Positions 27,404 to 36,752 are shown, numbered from the stretch's first letter. The stretch: 64,000 nucleotides of DNA from Filomicrobium sp. (GCA_017792465.1 CP051234.1:124001-188000), one strand, 5' to 3'. Numbers and translations: made by a program. The notes: a model not told the origin generated them from the letters alone.

Positions 27404-28603
27404 ATGCAAGCCAGCAGCGCAGCAATGGACGGGGCCGAGGCGGCCGCAGCCGGAAAAGGGACGCGTCGCCTGCGGATGGCGCCAAAACTGGCCTATCGCA
27501 ACCTATTTCATGACCGTATCAGTTTGTTTGTGACGCTGATCGGTATCGTGTTTTCGGTTGTTCTTTTGTCTTTCCAGTCGGGCATCTATCTGGGGATCGA
27601 ACGGACAATCGCTGCCGTGATCGACCAGACGAAGGGTGAACTATGGGTTTTGCCGATCGGCACCAAGAGCGTCGATGACCCCTCGCTGCTGCCTGGCCGC
27701 GAAAAATATTCGGTGCTTTCCGTCCCTGGCGTGAAGAACGTTGAAACGCTGGCCATGGGCTTCTCGCGCTGGCGCAAGCAGCACGGCGGGGCGACGACGG
27801 TCCTGGTTGTCGGCTCTGACTGGAACTCTGGCGGGTTGAAGCCGTGGAACGTCATCGAGGGTAGCGTTGATGAGCTGGCCGCGCCGAAAGCGGTTGCGGT
27901 CGATAAGACCTACTTCAAGGATCTCGACGTCGAAGGCCTTGGGGCGCCGGCGGAAGTCAACGGTATGACGGTGACAGTCGGGGCGGTGACCAACAAGATC
28001 CGCTCGTTCACGACGATGCCTTACGTCTTCACGACCCTGCAGAGGGCGCAGATCATGCTTGGCGCCAATAAGGAGCAGGGGTCCTACAATCTCGTGACGG
28101 TTGAAGACGGTGCCGACGTCGACAAGGTGCAAGAAGACATCCAGGCGCGCTTGCCGGATGCGGAAGTGCTTAAACGCGACACGTTCCGCAGCCGCAGCAT
28201 CAACTACTGGTTGTTCCATACCGCCGCAGGGTCGGGTCTGATTGCAGGCACCGCACTTGCGATCATTGTCGGGATCGTGATTGTCGCGCAAACCCTCTAT
28301 GCAAGTACCAAAGACCACTTGAACGAATTTGCGACATTGCGCGCGCTTGGGGCTTCGGCCGGCTACATCATTCAGGTCATTTTGTTGCAGGCCTTGTTCA
28401 GCGCGATTGTCGGATATGGGCTCGGGATGGCTTTGACGCTGGCCATCTTCAAGGCGGCGGAGAATACGACACTCAACGTTGTGATGACACCGGGACTGGC
28501 CGGTGTGTTGTTCCTGCTGACGATCGCCATGTGCATGCTGGCCGCAATTTCGGCGATCTTCAAAGTCATCCGGATCGATCCGGCGGGCGTCTTCAGCAGG
28601 TAA
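27404..28603 (+). CDS. ABC exporter permease, DevC/MacB-like (FtsX fold)
   Basis: 399 residues. N-terminal helix about 40-62, a large periplasmic domain about 63-270, then three C-terminal helices (about 275-300, 325-350, 360-385), the FtsX/MacB topology. The sequence (LAYRNLFHDRISLFVTLIGI, TLRALGAS) is of the DevC type known from cyanobacterial DevBCA. It should work with the ATPase and membrane-fusion genes just downstream. ATG 27404 has AGAGGTG upstream; the TTG six bases earlier is in frame but less likely. The substrate is unknown. Confidence 0.88.
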   Translation: MQASSAAMDGAEAAAAGKGTRRLRMAPKLAYRNLFHDRISLFVTLIGIVFSVVLLSFQSGIYLGIERTIAAVIDQTKGELWVLPIGTKSVDDPSLLPGREKYSVLSVPGVKNVETLAMGFSRWRKQHGGATTVLVVGSDWNSGGLKPWNVIEGSVDELAAPKAVAVDKTYFKDLDVEGLGAPAEVNGMTVTVGAVTNKIRSFTTMPYVFTTLQRAQIMLGANKEQGSYNLVTVEDGADVDKVQEDIQARLPDAEVLKRDTFRSRSINYWLFHTAAGSGLIAGTALAIIVGIVIVAQTLYASTKDHLNEFATLRALGASAGYIIQVILLQALFSAIVGYGLGMALTLAIFKAAENTTLNVVMTPGLAGVLFLLTIAMCMLAAISAIFKVIRIDPAGVFSR

Positions 28604-28614
28604 TTGGAAAAAAT

Positions 28615-28642
28615 GGGGCAAGTTCTTGCGAAGACTTGCCCC
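28615..28642 (+). other. Intercistronic hairpin between permease and ATPase genes
   Basis: GGGGCAAGT / ACTTGCCCC, 9-bp perfect stem with a 10-base loop, 12 bases after the permease stop and about 95 bases before the ATPase start. No T tract, so it may modulate mRNA stability rather than terminate. Confidence 0.45.
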
Positions 28643-28737
28643 CGAGATGTTCTGCCGGGAACTGCCGGCGATTGGGTATTCATCTAGGATGCACAACGAC
28701 TTAACGGGCATTCTGGAAAATATGAAGGAAGGACGAC

Positions 28738-29511
28738 ATGAGCCAATCCAAAGGGGCCAAAAGCAGCGCTGAGCCGCTGCTTGTCGCCAAGAATATTATC
28801 AAGGTGTTTGGGACGGGCGCTGGTGAAGTGCAGGTTCTCAAAGGGGTGGACCTGGATTTGAAGCCGGGAGAATTGACGCTTCTGATGGGGCCGTCGGGCA
28901 GCGGCAAGACAACGCTGTTGTCGATCCTGGGCTGCATCTTGCGCGAGACGTCGGGGACGCTTGAAGTTGCAGGCTACAAGACGTCAGGCATGAGTGCGGA
29001 AGCGATGGCGAACCTGCGCCGGCACCACGTCGGATTTGTCTTCCAGTCCTACAACCTGTTTCCGACGCTGACAGCGGTTGAAAACGTCATGCTGGCGCTC
29101 GATGTGCGCGGACGTATGCCAGCAGATGCGCCGCTCAAAGCGACAAAAGCGCTTGAATCGGTCGGCCTGTCGCATCGTATCAACACGTATCCTTCCAAGC
29201 TTTCAGGCGGTGAGAAGCAGCGTGTCGCCATCGCGCGCGCCCTTGCAGGATCGCCGTCGGTGATGCTGGCGGACGAACCGACCGCCGCGCTCGACAGTGA
29301 AAACGGCCAGGCCGTGATGCAGCTGATGTCGGATGTTTCCAAAGACAACAGCCGCGCGGTTCTTGCGGTGACGCACGACCACAGAATTCTGAAATACGCT
29401 GATCGCATCATTCGCATTGAGGATGGCGTGATCTCGACCGATGAGCGGCCAAAGGCAGCTCAGGAACGCGCTGCGAAGGCGGCTAAGCTCGCCGAAACCG
29501 CGGCCGAATAA
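28738..29511 (+). CDS. ABC exporter ATP-binding protein, DevA/MacB/LolD-like
   Basis: 257 residues. Walker A GPSGSGKTTL near 51-60, Q loop in FVFQSYNLFPTL, signature [15 protein letters not shown], Walker B VMLADEPTAALD, and a His in VTHDHRI. The MacB/LolD branch of ABC ATPases that drive tripartite or FtsX-type exporters. C-terminal 20 residues Ala/Lys-rich. GAAGGA precedes the ATG. Middle gene of a permease-ATPase-adaptor operon. Confidence 0.93.
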   Translation: MSQSKGAKSSAEPLLVAKNIIKVFGTGAGEVQVLKGVDLDLKPGELTLLMGPSGSGKTTLLSILGCILRETSGTLEVAGYKTSGMSAEAMANLRRHHVGFVFQSYNLFPTLTAVENVMLALDVRGRMPADAPLKATKALESVGLSHRINTYPSKLSGGEKQRVAIARALAGSPSVMLADEPTAALDSENGQAVMQLMSDVSKDNSRAVLAVTHDHRILKYADRIIRIEDGVISTDERPKAAQERAAKAAKLAETAAE

Positions 29512-29539
29512 CCGATTGAGATATCTGGAGCACTCTAGA

Positions 29540-30556
29540 ATGAAACGTATGCTTTCTTTAGTTCTGGCGCTTGGCCTTGTCGGCGGTAGCGCGATTTTGC
29601 CAAATGCTTTCGGCACTTCGGCCCCGGCAATGGCTGCCGAAGAAGGCCCCGACTGGGTTGTCGCGGCGCCTGGGCGTGTCGAGCCGAAGAATGGCATGGT
29701 CAATATCGGCACGGCGATCATCGGCCGGGTGGCCGAAGTCTACGTCGCGCTCAACGATGAAGTCGAAGAAAACGAGCTTTTGTTGAAGCTGGACGATGCC
29801 GAAGCGCGGGCACGCCTGGCTGCGGCTGAGACGCAGGCCGACGTTCGCGAAAAGGCGCGCGATGACGGCAAGCTCAGCTCCGACCGCAAGGAAGTGCGCG
29901 ATGCCGAAGACGAGGTTTACCGCGCCGAACGTGCGGCGACGGGGGCTCGTATCGAACTCGACTATGCGCTTTCTGGCCGTCGCGCTGGCACGGTGACGGA
30001 ACGCACCCTGCGCAACTCGCGCCGCCGCCTTGAGCAGGCAAACGAGCGTGTGCAGAATGCGCGCGTTAAAGTTGCTCGTGCTCAGGCGGATCCAAACCTG
30101 CCGGCTCCGACACCGGCTGAAGCTGCTGTCAGTGAAGCGCGTGCGCAGGTGGCGATTGCCGAAGCACTCCTCGACAAGACGCGTGTTCGTGCTCCCGGAG
30201 CTGGCCGTGTTCTCATTTTGCGTGCGAAGTCGGGCGAGATGGTTGCGCCGTCTCCGATGCAGCCGCTGGTCGTGATCGGCGATATGAGCGGCCTACAGGT
30301 GACGGCCGAAGTCGATGAAGTCGATGTTGCCAAGGTGGAAGTCGGGCAGAAGGCTTACGTCAAGTCGATCAGCTATCCCGACAAGCAGTTCGAAGGCAAA
30401 GTCGCGAAGGTCGCCCCGGCGCTGGCGCGCCCTGAAATTACCCAGCGTGGGGCTCGCCGTCCGACCGACGTCGAGATCCTGGAAGTCACGATTGAGCTTG
30501 AAGGGGATGTTCCGCTGTTGCCGGGCATGCGGATAGACGCCTTTTTTCGTAAATGA
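29540..30556 (+). CDS. HlyD-family periplasmic adaptor, DevB-like
   Basis: 338 residues. Signal peptide or anchor (1-33), a split biotinyl-lipoyl domain (WVVAAPGRVEPKNG... and ...KTRVRAPGAGRVLILRAKSGEMV), a long alpha-helical hairpin about 95-220 rich in Ala, Arg and Glu, and a C-terminal beta-barrel. It would bridge the permease to an outer-membrane channel; no TolC gene is in the window. ATG 29540 begins a natural signal peptide. Terminator downstream. Confidence 0.9.
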   Translation: MKRMLSLVLALGLVGGSAILPNAFGTSAPAMAAEEGPDWVVAAPGRVEPKNGMVNIGTAIIGRVAEVYVALNDEVEENELLLKLDDAEARARLAAAETQADVREKARDDGKLSSDRKEVRDAEDEVYRAERAATGARIELDYALSGRRAGTVTERTLRNSRRRLEQANERVQNARVKVARAQADPNLPAPTPAEAAVSEARAQVAIAEALLDKTRVRAPGAGRVLILRAKSGEMVAPSPMQPLVVIGDMSGLQVTAEVDEVDVAKVEVGQKAYVKSISYPDKQFEGKVAKVAPALARPEITQRGARRPTDVEILEVTIELEGDVPLLPGMRIDAFFRK

Positions 30557-30945
30557 TCCGGGGCCGGCCCGACCGGTCAACGATCCAGAGCCGCAGCCAG
30601 TCCAGAGGATCATTCGCACGAAGATCGCGACCTTGGGACCCAAGCCGACTTGATACTCAAACAAAGCCTTCCGGTTCGCTCCGGGAGGCTTTTTCGTTTT
30701 TTGGGGGGCAAGGCCCTTGTTTTTGTCGGTGGGGATATCTGCGCTCGGCGCTTCATTGCGGTTAGCGTCTTTTGAGCCACCCAACAATCTCCCGTTAACT
30801 TCAATCTCTTGAACGGTTTTTTGAATTTTCAAGGTGTCGCGTGCGGAACAGCGCGTCGCAGCAGATTCGCGCACTCTCATCATCAGAAGAAACGCAAAAT
30901 CCCGAAGGCGAACGAACGCCGGGCCTGCCGATATGGAGAGTGTCA
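30557..30945. other. Intergenic region with terminator and leader of the 30946 gene
   Basis: 389 bases: the exporter-operon terminator at 30663-30698, followed by about 250 bases that should include the promoter and leader of the small OB-fold-like gene. An in-frame extension of that gene back to 30841 has no ribosome-binding site. Nothing else stands out. Confidence 0.4.
30663..30698 (+). terminator. Rho-independent terminator after the DevB-like gene
   Basis: AAAGCCTTCCGG, TTCG loop region, then CTCCGGGAGGCTTTTT; one G-T wobble in the stem, then T residues. Ends the three-gene exporter operon. Confidence 0.8.
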
Positions 30946-31203
30946 ATGCACGGACGCATCATCAAATTCGACGAAACGCTGAAAGTTGGTGTCATCAAAA
31001 CGCCTGATGGTCAGAAGTACCGCTTTGCGCGCGATCAGGTCGTCAATCCGAATGGCCGCTTTGTCGGTTACGAGGTCGACTTCCTAAAGCCTGTTGCAGG
31101 TGCTCCGGCCGGTGACGTCATTCTGATGACCGGTTCGATTTTTTCGGTTTTCGGTCGCGAAGAAGCAACTGGCAAAGCTGACAGCGCCGGGAGGACTTCG
31201 TGA
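30946..31203 (+). CDS. Small OB-fold / cold-shock-like protein
   Basis: 85 residues. The opening HGRIIKFDETLKVGVIKTPDGQKYRF mimics the first beta strands of a cold-shock domain (G.IK.F....G.I..), but the aromatic RNP residues are only partly kept, so nucleic-acid binding is uncertain. GGAG stands 8 bases before the ATG. Its stop codon overlaps the start of the next gene by one base (TGATG), indicating translational coupling. Confidence 0.72.
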   Translation: MHGRIIKFDETLKVGVIKTPDGQKYRFARDQVVNPNGRFVGYEVDFLKPVAGAPAGDVILMTGSIFSVFGREEATGKADSAGRTS

Positions 31204-31652
31204 TGCAGGCGGTTCTCGATCCCAAAGACGTTGCTCTTTCCGGTGCTCCTGAAATGCGCCTTGCATTGCAGGCTGTCATCCAGGCCGGTCGCTCGGGCGT
31301 TTTTATGCGCGGTGCGCAAGAGCGCGATCGTGTGATCGTTGAAGAGCAGTTTTGGAAAACCTACGAAGGCCGCAAGGATCGCGGTGGGATTGCTCTCATC
31401 CGTCTGTGGTATCTGGTTGAAGCGATGCAGGCGCGCCGTCTTCAGGATCTGTTTCTGGGTGAAGGCTATGCGTTCCTGGAGACTGCTGTGATGGCGGCAG
31501 CAACTTTACGGCTCAACATGGATTGGGGTTTTGCACCTCAGCGTCTGATCTGGTCGATCGACAGGGTCAAGGCAGCACGTGCGGTCACCCGTCTGGGTCG
31601 TACTCAGCGTCTTAGCCGCCCGGTGGCGATGGCGCAAACGGTTGCAGCTTAA
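31203..31652 (+). CDS. Hypothetical protein coupled to the OB-fold-like gene, 149 aa
   Basis: A soluble, mostly helical protein rich in Arg, Ala and Leu, with no recognised domain. The TGATG overlap with the preceding gene implies that the two products are made in fixed ratio and may act together. Conserved-looking stretches include EEQFWKTYEG and MDWGFAPQRLIWSIDR. No signal peptide or membrane segment. Confidence 0.65.
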   Translation: MQAVLDPKDVALSGAPEMRLALQAVIQAGRSGVFMRGAQERDRVIVEEQFWKTYEGRKDRGGIALIRLWYLVEAMQARRLQDLFLGEGYAFLETAVMAAATLRLNMDWGFAPQRLIWSIDRVKAARAVTRLGRTQRLSRPVAMAQTVAA

Positions 31653-31799
31653 GGTCGGCTGCAAAAGCGGTTGTGATCGGCGGCCCATCCGCCCTGATCA
31701 AGCGCGGTGACTTGTTCGTGTCACTGCGCCGTGTGAAAGTCCGTTGCGACGACGATTGTCATGCGCACGGACGGCTGATTTCGTGAAGGGGAGACGAGA

Positions 31800-33104
31800 T
31801 TGAGCGACCAATCAGGTCAGGGACCCGAACATTCCGACAGCGGTCAGGCCCCTAATGGAATGGCTCCGCGCCGCAAAGGATCAAGCTTAAGCAAATTTTT
31901 ATTCTGGCTCGTCGCCTTGCTCGCTGTTGCGGGTGGGGCGCTCTTGTTCATGGTCGAAAACGGCATGATCGAGATCGCCAAGGCGCCGGGCGAAACCGAA
32001 GAGGCCGAGGCGGAAAAAGCGCCAAAGCTCAACACGTCGGCGCGAGACTTTTTCAATAGCGGATCAAAGAGCGATGTCCTGCCGGGTGTGGCGTCGGTTG
32101 CTCCGCAAACGCCGTGGCTCAAAGTCAAATCCGATCAGGTTCTGACCCGCATTGGCATCGGGTCGTGTTTGTCTCAAAGACATCCGCAACCGATCTGGGA
32201 TGGGATCTTGCGCGTCGAACCGCGTCCGCAGCTTTTCTTGATGGCCGGCGACAACGTCTACGGTGACATTCGCAGTCCGGATGCGAAGGAACTGGTGCAG
32301 GCTTATCGCGATCAGGCGGATCGTCCGGAACTGGCGCGAGCAAGGCAGGCGATGCCGTTCCTGGCGACGTGGGATGATCACGATTACGGCGGCAACGACA
32401 AGGGTGGAACATTCGCCCAGAAGAAGACGTCTGCGAAGCTCTTTTACGATTTCTGGCAGATGAAGCCGGAGCGCGAATTCAACAAGGGCATCTATTACGC
32501 GCGCACCTATGGTCCGGAAGGAAAACGCGTACAGATCATCATGCTCGATACGCGATCGTTCCGCTCGAACCTGAAAGAGAAGCCGAGGAAGCTCATCCAT
32601 TGGGGGCCTTATGAGCCCGATGACGACGAAGAAAAGACTGTGTTGGGTCGTGCCCAATGGGCGTGGCTGGAAGAGAAATTCAGCGAGCCAGCGGACGTTC
32701 GCCTCGTGGTGTCGTCGTATCAATTTCTGGCAGAAAGCCACGGGTTTGAGCGCTGGGGTCTCATCCCGCACGAGCGTCAACGCTTCATGGACCTGATCTA
32801 CGATACCGGCGCGCATGGTGTGATCCTGTTGTCGGGCGACCGCCATTTCGGGGCGTTCTACCAAACGGTGCTGAAAGGCGATCAGCGCTTGCCGGAGATG
32901 ACGGCGAGTTCGCTTAATCGTTCTTATGGCCCGTCACAGGATGGACCATCGCGCGTGCGAATGAGTGAGATGTATAATCAGGAAAACTTCGGTCTCATCG
33001 ATATCGACTGGCGGTTGCGCAAAGTTGATCTGATCTTGAAGGACATGGACGGGGAAACGCTCGACAGTCTGACGGTGAAGTTCGATGATCTAAAAATTGA
33101 CTGA
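31800..33104 (+). CDS. PhoD-like metallophosphatase (alkaline phosphatase D family)
   Basis: 434 residues. N-terminal cytoplasmic tail, one membrane anchor about 30-52, then a calcineurin-like fold: FLMAGDNVYGD (Asp/Asn ligands), ATWDDHDYGGND and LLSGDRHFGAF. This matches the PhoD-like phosphatase family acting on phosphate di- or monoesters in the periplasm. TTG 31800 is supported by GGGGAG 7 bases upstream. The Fe/Ca-binding Cys of Bacillus PhoD is not evident. The following DUF302 gene starts 19 bases later. Confidence 0.88.
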   Translation: MSDQSGQGPEHSDSGQAPNGMAPRRKGSSLSKFLFWLVALLAVAGGALLFMVENGMIEIAKAPGETEEAEAEKAPKLNTSARDFFNSGSKSDVLPGVASVAPQTPWLKVKSDQVLTRIGIGSCLSQRHPQPIWDGILRVEPRPQLFLMAGDNVYGDIRSPDAKELVQAYRDQADRPELARARQAMPFLATWDDHDYGGNDKGGTFAQKKTSAKLFYDFWQMKPEREFNKGIYYARTYGPEGKRVQIIMLDTRSFRSNLKEKPRKLIHWGPYEPDDDEEKTVLGRAQWAWLEEKFSEPADVRLVVSSYQFLAESHGFERWGLIPHERQRFMDLIYDTGAHGVILLSGDRHFGAFYQTVLKGDQRLPEMTASSLNRSYGPSQDGPSRVRMSEMYNQENFGLIDIDWRLRKVDLILKDMDGETLDSLTVKFDDLKID

Positions 33105-33123
33105 GGCGAGGAGAGGAAACGTC

Positions 33124-33588
33124 ATGCGTATAATTGCGATTTTCGTCAGTTTTATCATGCTGACGACGGCAGCCGTTGCAACGGATGTGAAGAGCTATAC
33201 CGTCTCGGGCGGTTTCGATGATGTGGTCTTTGATGTTGAGACTGCGATTGTCGGTGCCGGCTTGAAGATCGATACCAAAGGTGATGTTGCGGGCATGCTG
33301 AAACGGACCGCGCAGGACGTCGGCGCATCGAAGGATCTCTACAAAGGCGCCACGTATTTTTCGTTCTGTTCGGCGGTGCATTCGCGAACGATGATGGAAG
33401 CCGATGCCGCCAATGTCGGCTATTGCCCTTACGTCGTTTTCGTCTACGAGACCCAGGCTGAGCCGGGCACAGTCGTTATCGGCTATCGGCGTTTGGCTGG
33501 CGGCGGAAGTAGCGATGCGGGTAAGGCTGCGCTCAATGACGTCGACGCGTGGCTTGATGGCATTGTCCGTAAGGCGATCGGGAAATAG
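33124..33588 (+). CDS. DUF302 family protein, exported
   Basis: 154 residues: signal peptide (1-20) followed by a DUF302-type alpha/beta domain with the recurrent FDDVVFDVETAIVGAGLKI opening. Two Cys (FCSAV and GYCPYV) may pair in the periplasm. GGAGAGGA precedes ATG 33124. Probably co-transcribed with the PhoD-like gene. Family function unknown. Confidence 0.82.
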   Translation: MRIIAIFVSFIMLTTAAVATDVKSYTVSGGFDDVVFDVETAIVGAGLKIDTKGDVAGMLKRTAQDVGASKDLYKGATYFSFCSAVHSRTMMEADAANVGYCPYVVFVYETQAEPGTVVIGYRRLAGGGSSDAGKAALNDVDAWLDGIVRKAIGK

Positions 33589-33603
33589 CTTCGAGCCAGG
33601 CTT

Positions 33604-34491
33604 CTATGAGGTGGCCTTCAGCAAGAGGCCTGTCGCGTCATCGGAACGTTTGATGCGCGGATGTTTTAAACATTCCGCATCGGCCATTTCCAGTTCGCGA
33701 ACTTCATTTAGTAGCTGTTCGATGCCTTTAGTGATTGCGGCATCGAGTAGGTCTTGTGGCGTGTAACGGCCAAAGATTTCGACAAGTCGCATGAGGCCGT
33801 CGGTTGCAAGAAGCGCGTGACCTGCGTCTGCGATTTCGATCTGGCCGCTGGCAACCATATCCTGCGGCGGAGGCGTAATTGACAATACCGGATATCCGCC
33901 AGGAGCGTTCAGTCGCTCGCCACGCTTTTCGCGCAAGTCCGGCCACATGCGTTCTTTGCGTTCCTGATCGCTGGTCATGCGTTTTTCGGCATTAAACCGC
34001 GTCAGGTCGTCGACGATGAAGCGGTCACCTGCATCCGGTCCGCCGACGCCGATGCACTTTAGACCCTGCGGCGTTTCCGCAATCATCGCGCAGTCGCCGA
34101 GGCTGACCCATTCGAGTTTTCTGTCGCCAAATCTGACGATCAGTGCTGCGGCAGATGGATGCTCCCAACGATGTGCCGGTTCGCGGCGGCATGCGTCGCG
34201 GAATTTCTGTGCCAGTCTTTCGTTCAGCTGTTGAGGAAGGTGCGGCAGAGGCGCCCATGCCGCTTTGCCGTCAATTTCGCACAGCAGGTTCTGGGCTTCT
34301 TCGGCTAGCCAGTCCGCGTCGCTTGCGTTGCCAACAAGAGGTTCCGTCACCAAGTCTGTTGCACCATCGATGACCCAGGCGTGGGTCGCAGAATTGCCGA
34401 CTCTATCTTCGTTTTGATAGTCGGACGCACGGCTTGAGAATTCGACGATTTCAAATGGCTTATGTTCAAATGACATGTGATCGGTAGACAT
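33604..34491 (-). CDS. PP2C-type protein phosphatase
   Basis: 295 residues from ATG 34491 (the frame runs to TTG 34551 without a ribosome-binding site). Metal-binding motifs: NEDRVG near 28, VIDGATDL (Asp-Gly), LLATDGLMRL (Asp-Gly) and SDDATGL near the C-terminus. The four Asp of the Mg/Mn site appear intact, so it should dephosphorylate Ser/Thr residues. No kinase is adjacent; the only one in the window is 30 kb away. Its tail meets the DUF302 gene (convergent). Confidence 0.85.
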   Translation of the reverse strand: MSTDHMSFEHKPFEIVEFSSRASDYQNEDRVGNSATHAWVIDGATDLVTEPLVGNASDADWLAEEAQNLLCEIDGKAAWAPLPHLPQQLNERLAQKFRDACRREPAHRWEHPSAAALIVRFGDRKLEWVSLGDCAMIAETPQGLKCIGVGGPDAGDRFIVDDLTRFNAEKRMTSDQERKERMWPDLREKRGERLNAPGGYPVLSITPPPQDMVASGQIEIADAGHALLATDGLMRLVEIFGRYTPQDLLDAAITKGIEQLLNEVRELEMADAECLKHPRIKRSDDATGLLLKATS

Positions 34492-34792
34492 GGGAGCGCG
34501 GCCTTGTCGCAGTCGGGAGCTGATATTCGCGTTTGTGATCGCTTGTGGCAAAGATCATGAGGTAAACTCTTGCTGGCTGTATGACAGCGGAGCTCTTTGA
34601 TCGCGAGACAATTTGAGTGCGTCGTTCGGCGGCTCATAAGCATTTAAGTTCATGCGCGGCGTCGAATTTGCGGTTTAGACTATGTTGGCCGCGCAATCGC
34701 GGCAGGCTGTAGAATAGGCATTCGAGGCGTGGGTGGCGTAAGCGTCGTTTGCACGCAGATGCAGTCGCAAAATAACGGGGTGAGAGCAGGCA
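34492..34792. other. Divergent intergenic region, PP2C / patatin
   Basis: 301 bases between two divergent genes; both promoters must lie here. I see no clear -35/-10 pair, operator or hairpin. Confidence 0.35.
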
Positions 34793-35908
34793 TTGGGGCT
34801 TTTCAACAGGCGCATTCGTCTCAATCTGGCATTGCAAGGTGGTGGTGCTCACGGCGCATTCACCTGGGGCGTGCTTGATCGTCTTCTCGACGAAGAGCGC
34901 ATTGAATTCGGCTGGGTCAGCGGAACGAGTGCTGGGGCTGTCAATGCGGTCGTGCTTGCGGCTGGTCTGTCGGAAGGCGGGCGGCAGACCGCGCGCGACA
35001 TGCTGGGTGCGATTTGGCACAGCGTTCACAAGGCGGGCGTGCCGGATCTGATGCGGCTCAATCCGTTTTTATATTCGCTCTCGCGATTGCCAGCGTTGGC
35101 GCAGATGGCGAGCCTCGTATCGCCTTACGAATTCAACCCGCTCGGGTTCGATCCGCTGCGACGCATCCTGACAGAGCACATCAATTTCGAGCGCTTGCGT
35201 GAAACGGCGCCGGTCGAGTTGTTGATTTCCGCGACCGATATTTCAACCGGTCGCCCACGCCATTTTCGACGGCATGAATTGGCCGTCGAGTGCGTTCTTG
35301 CTTCGGCATGCCTGCCGACCATCCACCATGCCGTTGAGATCAATGGGCGGGCGTATTGGGATGGCGGCTTTTCGTCGAACCCGGATCTTGTGACGATGGC
35401 GCAGGAAAGCCCGGTCGATGATACGCTGCTGGTGCAGATTAATCCGATCGTGTCGGCGTCGGTGCCGACCGGCGTTCGCGAAATCAGCGACCGTGCCAAC
35501 AACCTGACGTTCAATGCGCCGCTGTTGCGGGATATAGAAGTTATCGAAACCGCGCGCAGCATGGATAGCGGTTGGCCTCTTGGTCGTGGGACTGCGATGC
35601 AGCGGGTCGCACGGCATCGCTATCACCTCGTCGAGGCCGGCAGATACACGAGCGTGCTGAAGCCCGATACCAAAGCGCAGCCGGATTGGGGGATGCTGAC
35701 TTACCTCCACGGTGCCGGGCGCGCTGAAGCGGGCAAGTGGATCGAGAAGCACTTGAAGGATGTCGGCCGGCGCTCGAGTGTCGATTTGCGGCGGCGCTAT
35801 CTCACCGCGGAAGTTCAGGGTGACCCGACGTCGCCTGAGCGAGAGTCCTCAGAAATCCCAAGCGAAGATGCGTTAGGTGGCGCGATGGCGCTGCGGCCCG
35901 GCGCCTGA
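34793..35908 (+). CDS. Patatin-like phospholipase
   Basis: 371 residues. Oxyanion-hole GGGAHGAF near 16-23, nucleophile Ser in GTSAG near 45, and catalytic Asp in DGGFSSNP near 188, giving the Ser-Asp dyad. Soluble, with no signal peptide. A RpoD-independent role in poly-hydroxybutyrate or lipid turnover is sometimes described for such bacterial patatins, but the substrate here is unknown. Start TTG 34793 with GAGAGCAGG upstream. The C-terminal 60 residues are acidic and disordered. Confidence 0.9.
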   Translation: MGLFNRRIRLNLALQGGGAHGAFTWGVLDRLLDEERIEFGWVSGTSAGAVNAVVLAAGLSEGGRQTARDMLGAIWHSVHKAGVPDLMRLNPFLYSLSRLPALAQMASLVSPYEFNPLGFDPLRRILTEHINFERLRETAPVELLISATDISTGRPRHFRRHELAVECVLASACLPTIHHAVEINGRAYWDGGFSSNPDLVTMAQESPVDDTLLVQINPIVSASVPTGVREISDRANNLTFNAPLLRDIEVIETARSMDSGWPLGRGTAMQRVARHRYHLVEAGRYTSVLKPDTKAQPDWGMLTYLHGAGRAEAGKWIEKHLKDVGRRSSVDLRRRYLTAEVQGDPTSPERESSEIPSEDALGGAMALRPGA

Positions 35909-35936
35909 TTTACCTAGTGTGGCGGTTCGCGGGGAA

Positions 35937-36707
35937 TTACCCGACGAGCTTGGCGTAGCCGTCGCGTTCGGCTTCTTCGATGATCGTTTTATATTTTTCA
36001 AAACAGGCGTGCGTCTTTCCAATCTCGCCAAGTTCGCTTGAGGGGATCTCGGCTTTTTTCGCGTAGACGATTGGGGCTGCGACGGGGACGAGCATCGCGC
36101 CTTGCTTGTTGAGTGTCGTGATGAGCCCGCGCATGTGGTCGGTCTGGTCGAGTTGTGAGACCATCACCATGCGCATGGCGCCTTTGGTCAGCGAGACCAG
36201 GTGCAGGAACATTGAGGAGGCGGGGACGTAGATACGTCCGCGATGTTGGAAGGCGACGTCGGGCCGTTCGCTTTCTTCAAACAATAAGCTCGGCCATTCC
36301 GGATCCCAGACGATGTCGGTGCGATAGGCGATATAGGTTTCGGGCTTGGAAAAGGCCGGCCGGATTGTCAGGTAAGCGCCGATATAGTGATCGACGGCGG
36401 CCTTGGTGTAGGCCCCCATGTAGACCGGGGCGGCGAGCCCGCCCTCGCCCTTGAGTTCCATCGGTCCGCTGACGCTGGCGCCGCTCCAGGCCTGTTTGAT
36501 GACTTCGAAATTCAAGTCGAGCACGGTGCAGACGTCAAACAGCGTCTGATCGCGGACCTGCCGTCCGGACACCAGGTTCTGCACGGTCTTCTCGTGGCAG
36601 CATGCGGCGTCGGCGAGTTCGGCTTGCGTCATCTTCTTTTCAATGAGCGCGGTGCGGATCTTCTGGATGGCGGCGACGCGGTCGTTGGGAGGGTTGTGCT
36701 CAGGCAT
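35937..36707 (-). CDS. Helix-turn-helix transcriptional regulator with C-terminal sensor-like domain
   Basis: 256 residues from ATG 36707. XRE-type HTH about 13-65 (KKMTQAELADAACCHEKTVQNLVSG) and a C-terminal alpha/beta domain about 85-250 with YMGAYTKAAVDHYIGAYLTIRP, of unrecognised type. The frame extends to about 36806 through duplicated DNA, so the start is uncertain. The C-terminal domain may bind a ligand. The upstream region has two sets of direct repeats that may be its binding sites. Confidence 0.78.
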   Translation of the reverse strand: MPEHNPPNDRVAAIQKIRTALIEKKMTQAELADAACCHEKTVQNLVSGRQVRDQTLFDVCTVLDLNFEVIKQAWSGASVSGPMELKGEGGLAAPVYMGAYTKAAVDHYIGAYLTIRPAFSKPETYIAYRTDIVWDPEWPSLLFEESERPDVAFQHRGRIYVPASSMFLHLVSLTKGAMRMVMVSQLDQTDHMRGLITTLNKQGAMLVPVAAPIVYAKKAEIPSSELGEIGKTHACFEKYKTIIEEAERDGYAKLVG

Positions 36708-36752
36708 GCGGGCTCGCGGGGTCTTAAGGGCGGTGCCGGTTGCGGGATGGGA

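Noticed and set aside
27641-28711. 356-codon minus-strand frame opposite the exporter permease
   Set aside because: Antisense shadow; crosses the intercistronic hairpin and has no motif.
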